Source of the DNA: Bdellovibrionales bacterium
Lineage (GTDB): Bacteria > Bdellovibrionota > Bdellovibrionia > Bdellovibrionales > Bdellovibrionaceae
Length of the DNA stretch: 64,000 nt
Reading direction: 5' to 3'
NCBI GenBank assembly: GCA_018266295.1
Contig: JAFEAQ010000015.1
Span: 149,149 to 213,148 of the forward strand
The position numbers and the translations under genes were made by a program. Below are positions 59,632-64,000 of this stretch, piece after piece; position 1 is the first letter of the stretch; each line of letters starts with the position of its first letter. Under the pieces are notes generated by a model, which ran no database searches, had not been told where the DNA came from, and worked only from the letters and a program-made list of their open reading frames with translations.

Positions 59632-60231
59632 ATGCGCTATTTCTCATCACTTTTGAGCACCCAGATCGTAGCGGCTTCTTTCTTAAGCTTGTTTGTTTGC
59701 CATAATTCCTCGGCAGCTCCCGCTTCGACACCCTCCAGCACACAAAGTTTTTTCGACTTTTCCGCCAATGATATCCGCGGCAAAAAAATCTATTTCTCTC
59801 AGTACCGGGGTAAAGTGGTTCTCGTCGTCAACACCGCTTCTGAGTGCGGCTTTACTCCGCAAATGGCTGATCTTGAAGAGTTGCAAAAGAAATATTCAGC
59901 CAAAGGATTCACGGTCCTGGCCTTCCCATCCAATGACTTTAAACAGGAAAAAGGCAGTCGCGAAGAGGTTCAGAAATTTGCTCAAGATAAGTATCACATC
60001 ACCTTCCCGATGTTTGATAAAGGCCCCGTCACCGGCAGTGATCAGCAGGAGGTTTTCAAGTTCATGACTGAGCAAAAACCAGGCATGATCTTTAAAGACG
60101 TCCGCTGGAACTTTGAAAAATTCCTGATCAACCGAGAGGGAAAAGTCATCGAAAGATGGAGTTCCATCACCTCTCCCACATCAAAGTCGGTCCTCGAGAA
60201 GATTGAAAGGGCACTGGCTGCCCCAATGTGA
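59632..60231 (+). CDS. Exported glutathione-peroxidase-family peroxidase
   Basis: 199 residues with a signal peptide (STQIVAASFLSLFVCHNSSAA). The catalytic C72 is in NTASECGFTPQ; the usual Gln block reads FPSNDFKQEKGS, and the Trp is in RWNFEKFLINREGKV. Bacterial members usually use thioredoxin rather than glutathione. Export to the periplasm is less common and suggests defence against peroxide at the envelope. It is a single-gene unit. Confidence 0.92.
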   Translation: MRYFSSLLSTQIVAASFLSLFVCHNSSAAPASTPSSTQSFFDFSANDIRGKKIYFSQYRGKVVLVVNTASECGFTPQMADLEELQKKYSAKGFTVLAFPSNDFKQEKGSREEVQKFAQDKYHITFPMFDKGPVTGSDQQEVFKFMTEQKPGMIFKDVRWNFEKFLINREGKVIERWSSITSPTSKSVLEKIERALAAPM

Positions 60232-60307
60232 GACTTTTACTGTCTCATAACAAGACTGAACTTCAGTTTTCCCTGATTTTTCGCGATAATAATCTCAGGG
60301 GGATACC

Positions 60308-61081
60308 GTGAAAATTCTATTTCTTGCGTTGATGATTTGCAGTTCATTGGCGGCTCCTGCTTTTGCTAAAAGTTACCTTGCTGGCAACAGCTCTTCTGAT
60401 CAAAAACATTACCTCATCGCTCAATCAGATCCTGATGAGGCCTATGACCCCTTTTCTGATTACAGTGAATTCGATGAAGCTTCTGACGAAGAAGCAGATA
60501 TCAACTTCTTCCGCAACGGCCGCTTCTTCACGGTAGGTCTTGCGGCGGGGATGCGCGGCTTCACCGGTAACTTTGCAAAAACCTATTCCAGTGCGCCTAC
60601 TTTTGGGCTTTACTTAAGCTATTTCTTTGACTTACGCCTGGCTCTTTCTGTGGGCTTCCTCACCGGTGATAACGCGGCGACCATCGGAACCGCTGCGGGA
60701 GATTATACTGGCAATGTTTCGTTTACGACGATTAACTTCGACCTCAAGTATTACTTGAACACTCAAAACGTAACTCGCGGGCTTGCCGATTTAAATCCCT
60801 ATATTATCGGCGGCTTTGCTCAGTTCTACCGAACCTATACTATTTCTGGCGTTGAGGGTTACAGTCGTGACTCGACGATGGGGATCGAAGTCGGCGCCGG
60901 TCTTGAGGTGCCACTCATGCGTAAAAAAGCTTATCTCGGGATCCAGGGCATGTATCACTACGTGAACTTTCCGGATGAGAATTCGAAATTTATCAATGAT
61001 GGCAATAGCTCAATCCCCCTCACTCATACAGTGTCGGGCGATATCTACGATATCCTCCTGATTTTAGGGATGAATTTCTAG
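60308..61081 (+). CDS. Outer-membrane beta-barrel protein
   Basis: 257 residues from a GTG after GGGGG. Signal peptide ILFLALMICSSLAAPAFA. An acidic stretch (SDPDEAYDPFSDYSEFDEASDEEAD, about 39-63) precedes the barrel, which has GRFFTVGLAAGMRGFTGNF, FGLYLSYFFDLRLALSVGF, NVSFTTINFDLKYYLN and MGIEVGAGLEVPL and ends in ILLILGMNF with the C-terminal Phe. A hairpin CCCTGA...TCAGGG lies in its short leader. Function unknown. Confidence 0.8.
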   Translation: MKILFLALMICSSLAAPAFAKSYLAGNSSSDQKHYLIAQSDPDEAYDPFSDYSEFDEASDEEADINFFRNGRFFTVGLAAGMRGFTGNFAKTYSSAPTFGLYLSYFFDLRLALSVGFLTGDNAATIGTAAGDYTGNVSFTTINFDLKYYLNTQNVTRGLADLNPYIIGGFAQFYRTYTISGVEGYSRDSTMGIEVGAGLEVPLMRKKAYLGIQGMYHYVNFPDENSKFINDGNSSIPLTHTVSGDIYDILLILGMNF

Positions 61082-61084
61082 AAC

Positions 61085-62077
61085 TCAAAACAAACTAAGT
61101 TGACGTGATTCAGGGCGCATCAACGCCGTCTCCGGAAATGCTTTGATGCCCATTCGATTGAGCTCTCGAACAAGAGCTCCTTTACCTCGGTGCTGCACAT
61201 ACACCTGCTTTGCACCACACTCCTGTACGGTTCTGAGGAGATCATTCCAATCTGCATGATCTGACAGCAAAAAACCTCGGTCATAACCGCGATGATCTGT
61301 CGCCATCCATCCTGATGCAAAAGCCGTTTCATAGTGGTCACCCAAAATCAGCGCTTGCTCCGTACTTAAGAAGGACTGCGGCACTAAGAGGAGTTCGCCT
61401 TCAAGATGCTCATTATTTTCGATCGTGCTTAAACATCTTGTGGGAGTGAGTTTCACTCCTTGCTCGCGATAGCACTCGTTCAGCGGCGTCGCGGCTGAAT
61501 GACAAATCACCTGGCGAGTCGCATAAGGCTCTAGCAATCCCAAGACTCTTTGTGCTTTTCCAAGAGAATAAGCAAAGAGCACGCTGTTCTTGCCTTGAGC
61601 TGCATTGGCACTCCACCACTCGTAGATTTCTTTACCGAGATCCGCTTCTTTATTCCAAATATAAGCCGGAGTTCCGAATGTGGCCTCCGTCACGAAGGTG
61701 TCGCACTTCACGACTTCAAACGGCTCGCAGGTTGGATCGGGATCACGCTTATAATCGCCGGAAGCCACCCACACTTCACCTTGATATTCCATGCGCACTT
61801 GGGAGGAGCCCAAAATATGTCCCGCCGGATGAAATGACAAAGTCACTCCGCCCAACTGGAATTTTTCGCCGAATGCATAGGATTGAGACTTAATATTTTT
61901 TCCGAGACGCGCATGCAAAAGAGAACGCCCGGAGTTTGCGCAGTAATACTGCTTTGCTCCGCGCCGCGCATGATCGCTGTGAGCATGCGTAATCACCGCA
62001 CGTTCAACCGCGCCTTTGGGGTCAATATAGAAATTCCCCGCTTTGCAATAGAGTCCGTTGGGCGTTAACGTCAACAT
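61085..62077 (-). CDS. Ligase-associated DNA exonuclease family (metallo-beta-lactamase/beta-CASP-like)
   Basis: 330 residues. LTPNGLYCKAGNFYIDPKGAVERAVITHAHSDHA carries the HxHxDH zinc site; FHPAGHILGSSQVR, VASGDYKRDPDPTCEPFE and the late LLSDHADW complete the pattern of the TIGR04122 exonuclease. The family is normally encoded beside an ATP-dependent DNA ligase and an Lhr-like helicase; neither is next to it here. It probably processes DNA ends in repair. It converges on the barrel gene with three bases between stops. Confidence 0.88.
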   Translation of the reverse strand: MLTLTPNGLYCKAGNFYIDPKGAVERAVITHAHSDHARRGAKQYYCANSGRSLLHARLGKNIKSQSYAFGEKFQLGGVTLSFHPAGHILGSSQVRMEYQGEVWVASGDYKRDPDPTCEPFEVVKCDTFVTEATFGTPAYIWNKEADLGKEIYEWWSANAAQGKNSVLFAYSLGKAQRVLGLLEPYATRQVICHSAATPLNECYREQGVKLTPTRCLSTIENNEHLEGELLLVPQSFLSTEQALILGDHYETAFASGWMATDHRGYDRGFLLSDHADWNDLLRTVQECGAKQVYVQHRGKGALVRELNRMGIKAFPETALMRPESRQLSLF

Positions 62078-62175
62078 CGACCAAGGATACTAAAATCTCC
62101 TGCTCGGCGCCACGCTAAAATATCTCAACACAAAAGCGTTGAGATGCGCCCCAGAATATAGCTATATTGTTATTC

Positions 62176-62826
62176 ATGAAACGATTTGCACATTGGGTTT
62201 TTGATTTAGATGGCACCGTGCTGGATTCCAGCCGATTCTACGAACTCACTCTGAAAGAGATTCTACCGGAGTTTGGCATTACGCCTGGCAAAGAAGAAAT
62301 CAATCGCGCTTACAAGTACTTTAATCCCGATGATTACTTTGCAACTTTCGGATTTGATGCGGCAAAAATCAAATACGCCGTCCAAAGACTGGTCGCAAAG
62401 AATATGGAGTATGCCGATCAAATCCCTGCCTACGAGGGGATTGAAAATCTGCTCGTGTATTTAATCGACCGCGATGTCGAAGTCACAGCATGGACCGGAC
62501 GCGAGCTTTTGTCAGCGACAAAGATTTTAGATAGCACCGGCCTTCGCAAACATTTCAAAACCTGTGTCGGTCGCACTTGCGTGACTAAAAACAAACCTCA
62601 TCCCGATGGGCTGTTAAAGATTCTTTCGGATTTTAACCGTCACTCCGATGATGTCGTGATGATTGGTGATCACGAATACGATATGCGCGGGGCTCAAGCG
62701 GCGAAAGTCACCGGCATCAGTGTGAACTGGGAAGGACGCGTAAAACCGCACGTCCAGTCCCTTGCCGCTCACCACTTTGATAAAGTAGCCGAACTCCACC
62801 GCTGGGCTACAAATATCTACGGCTAG
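62176..62826 (+). CDS. HAD-family hydrolase (phosphatase)
   Basis: 216 residues from the ATG at 62176; a TTG nine bases upstream is also in frame. Motif I F-D10-L-D12-G-T with T-V-L-D-S; motif II about TAWTGR; motif III K in KNKPHPDGLLKIL; motif IV GDHEYDMRGAQAAKV. An alpha-helical cap lies at about 17-90. The overall plan is PGP/Gph-like, so a small phosphorylated metabolite is the likely substrate. A GNAT gene follows after 15 bases, probably co-transcribed. Confidence 0.9.
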   Translation: MKRFAHWVFDLDGTVLDSSRFYELTLKEILPEFGITPGKEEINRAYKYFNPDDYFATFGFDAAKIKYAVQRLVAKNMEYADQIPAYEGIENLLVYLIDRDVEVTAWTGRELLSATKILDSTGLRKHFKTCVGRTCVTKNKPHPDGLLKILSDFNRHSDDVVMIGDHEYDMRGAQAAKVTGISVNWEGRVKPHVQSLAAHHFDKVAELHRWATNIYG

Positions 62827-62841
62827 CGCCGACAAGGAAAT

Positions 62842-63429
62842 ATGATGTTCACCAAGCAACTAGCAAATGGTTTTGAAATCCGCGAAGTCGAAGAGGACAC
62901 TTTCTGGCCTTTGTGGGAAAAGTACGCTTACGGAATTTTCACTGACAACTCGCTCGATTTCATGTGGCGTGAGCATATTTCTTCGCTGGAAAAAGAAAAC
63001 CTCAAAACTCTCGGTAAAAACATGGGAAGCCCCTTTAAAATTCGCCTCGGTGTTTTTAAAGGCGACGAATTCGCCGGGTGGAGCTTCGGTGATCAGCAAA
63101 GTTCGGATGTGTATTACATGCGAAACTCTGCCATTCGCCCTGAGTTCCGCCGCCAAGGCCTTTACAGCGAGCTCTTAAAAACCAATATCGAACTTCTGTC
63201 GCAAAAGGGTTTTCAAAAAATCTACAGCCGTCATACGACGACGAACAATGCCGTGATTATTCCAAAATTGAAGGCGGGCTTTATTATCACTTCAATGGAA
63301 CTCGACGATATGTTCGGCTCCTTAGTGCATTTAAGCTATTTCACAAATCCACTGCGCCGAAAAGTAATGGAGTTCCGCACAGGAAACCTACGTCCTGACG
63401 AAGAACTAAAAAACGTTTTAAAATTATAA
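62842..63429 (+). CDS. GNAT family N-acetyltransferase
   Basis: 195 residues; the ATG at 62842 or the next codon follows AAGGA. The acetyl-CoA-binding motif is R-R-Q-G-L-Y-S-E-L-L (about 110-119) preceded by the strand YYMRNSAIRPEF, with ARHTTTNNAVI-like SRHTTTNNAVIIPKLKAGF later. The acceptor is unknown. It is the last gene before the repeat region at the right edge. Confidence 0.88.
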   Translation: MMFTKQLANGFEIREVEEDTFWPLWEKYAYGIFTDNSLDFMWREHISSLEKENLKTLGKNMGSPFKIRLGVFKGDEFAGWSFGDQQSSDVYYMRNSAIRPEFRRQGLYSELLKTNIELLSQKGFQKIYSRHTTTNNAVIIPKLKAGFIITSMELDDMFGSLVHLSYFTNPLRRKVMEFRTGNLRPDEELKNVLKL

Positions 63430-63448
63430 CCCAAAGACTGCGCCCACC

Positions 63449-63520
63449 TTCCTCCGTCCGTGAGGCCCGAAGAACAGCACAGCTTATCGAGACCCTGGAG
63501 CCCCATCACAGAGAGGGCCC
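63449..63520 (-). repeat. Degenerate REP-like unit R4 (minus orientation)
   Basis: TCCGTCCGTGAGGCCCGAAG, then ACAGCACAGCTTA, parallels the minus-strand reading of R3 (ATCCATCCGTGAGACCCGAAG, GGCAGCGCAGCTCA), so it is a decayed inverted unit. With R5 it forms the third inverted pair in the window. No gene is supported anywhere in 63430-64000. Confidence 0.55.
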
Positions 63521-63571
63521 CACCCCACTCTCAAGCTCCATTCAAGTCCGACGCCCCCAGCCGGCCTTCCT

Positions 63572-63600
63572 CCGAAAAGGTACCAGGTCGCTTTTCCGGA
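63572..63600 (-). repeat. 23-base GGTACC-centred repeat, copy 2 (inverted)
   Basis: TCCGAAAAGGTACCAGG then TCGCTTTTCCGGA; read on minus it equals copy 1 with additional TCCG-type flanks. The adjacent 63601-63624 also matches, inverted, the sequence left of copy 1 (TTCATATCAAACCAA). So the inversion covers at least 55 bases. Confidence 0.75.
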
Positions 63601-63684
63601 TGAGGTCTCATTGGTTTGATATGAACTCAGTTTGGGCCTAAATCATCACACTTGCCGAAGTGCCATACTTTGAAGGTGTCAATT

Positions 63685-63709
63685 CCGAAAAGCGACCTGG
63701 TACCTTTTC
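63685..63709 (+). repeat. 23-base GGTACC-centred repeat, copy 3 (direct)
   Basis: CCGAAAAGCGACCTGG then TACCTTTTC, identical in the core to copy 1. It forms an inverted pair with copy 2, 85 bases apart. Confidence 0.75.
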
Positions 63710-63724
63710 ACCATCCCAAAAAAA

Positions 63725-64000
63725 AATATCTAAATCGCCTCCCCCACATACCTCACCTGTCCGACCACGATGGTCGGACAGCCCCGTTCTCACGGATGGA
63801 TGACCACCGCGAAGTAAGCGACTGGGCGAACACGTAAGTCTCATCGCACATCACAGAAAAATTGAAACTCTCATCAGGTTTCTTAAAGAGCTGATGAATT
63901 CAAATAATTACGTAGAGAGAAGAAAGAATAGAGAGAAGTAGAAATCTTAAATCTTCTTATAAATCATTTACTTAGCACTAAATCCATTGACCCCATATCA
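63725..64000 (+). repeat. RAYT upstream repeat (copy B) containing REP unit R5
   Basis: Near-identical to 28687-28980 up to the window end. R5 hairpin GTCCGACCA-CGA-TGGTCGGAC (63759-63779), CCGT-TCTC-ACGG, GGATGGATGACCACCG, the GAGAGA tract, and a conserved TTGACC near 63986. In copy A the RAYT start codon lies 24 bases beyond the point matching base 64000, so a second RAYT gene is expected at about 64024. Confidence 0.85.

Noticed and set aside
60790..60805. TTATCGGC, a second minus-strand FliA -10 match
   Set aside because: It lies inside the outer-membrane barrel gene (coding IIGGF) and points away from any minus-strand gene start.
1..64000. tRNA, rRNA, CRISPR arrays, prophage or plasmid origin
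   Set aside because: No cloverleaf with CCA-type end, no rRNA blocks, no regularly spaced repeats, no phage structural genes and no origin features were seen on either strand.

Overview
The window looks like a chromosomal segment from a Bdellovibrio-like predatory bacterium (phylum Bdellovibrionota). This is inference from content, not from a marker gene. The supporting signs are two TIGR02147-type (DUF4423) regulators, many signal-peptide-bearing proteins of no obvious family, an HTTM membrane protein, two sigma-28 (FliA)-like promoters with an exact GCCGATAA -10 element, and a muropeptide-processing cluster. There are no rRNA, tRNA, CRISPR or prophage genes. Coding density is high, with many 1-30 base overlaps.

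Layout. 0-4 kb: the 5' part of kup (cut by the window edge), an FMN reductase, a double-GYF/PilZ protein, an MnmC-like methyltransferase and a YhcC-type radical SAM protein. 4.0-4.64 kb: a long, strongly structured untranslated leader in front of the class I ribonucleotide reductase genes nrdA and nrdB (4.6-8.1 kb). nrdB overlaps a solute-binding-like protein. 9.1-15.4 kb (minus): site-2 protease, trpS, scpA, scpB, a small membrane protein and an HTTM protein form one overlapping operon, followed by a lipoprotein with its own FliA-like promoter. 15.6-19.4 kb: acyl-CoA dehydrogenase with a peptide-binding protein, a small Cys-rich protein behind a FliA-like promoter, and a lipoprotein. 19.6-21.5 kb: SDR, 6-pyruvoyl-tetrahydropterin-synthase-like enzyme and pseudouridine synthase, coupled by 4-base overlaps. 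21.5-26.8 kb: a complete dipeptide/oligopeptide ABC transporter (dppABCDF-like).

26.8-42 kb is the accessory, secretome-rich part. It holds a secreted protein with Fam20-like kinase motifs, a REP-associated tyrosine transposase (RAYT) with its repeats, a DUF455 ferritin-like protein, yebC, a CARDB plus GH71-like glycosidase, a fibrinogen-domain protein, two convergent TIGR02147 regulators, several secreted hypotheticals, a trypsin-like protease, SufE with a Cys-cluster partner, and a degenerate App1/HAD-type protein. 42.7-47.4 kb is a four-gene outer-membrane operon (barrel, triple-repeat Gly-rich protein, PorT-like barrel, Omp85-like barrel) ending in a signal-peptide-only mini-ORF.

47.4-63.4 kb: glnD and mutS; a secreted hypothetical; mpl, a beta-lactamase-family hydrolase, LD-carboxypeptidase and purB (muropeptide recycling); a hypothetical; glutathione peroxidase; an outer-membrane barrel; a ligase-associated exonuclease; a HAD phosphatase; and a GNAT enzyme. 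The right edge (63.43-64.0 kb) is a second copy of the RAYT upstream region, so another RAYT gene probably starts about 24 bases beyond the window.

The best candidates for undescribed biology are the structured nrdA leader RNA, the RAYT/REP (BIME-like) family with at least five units in inverted pairs, the secreted Fam20-like kinase candidate, and the four-gene outer-membrane operon.
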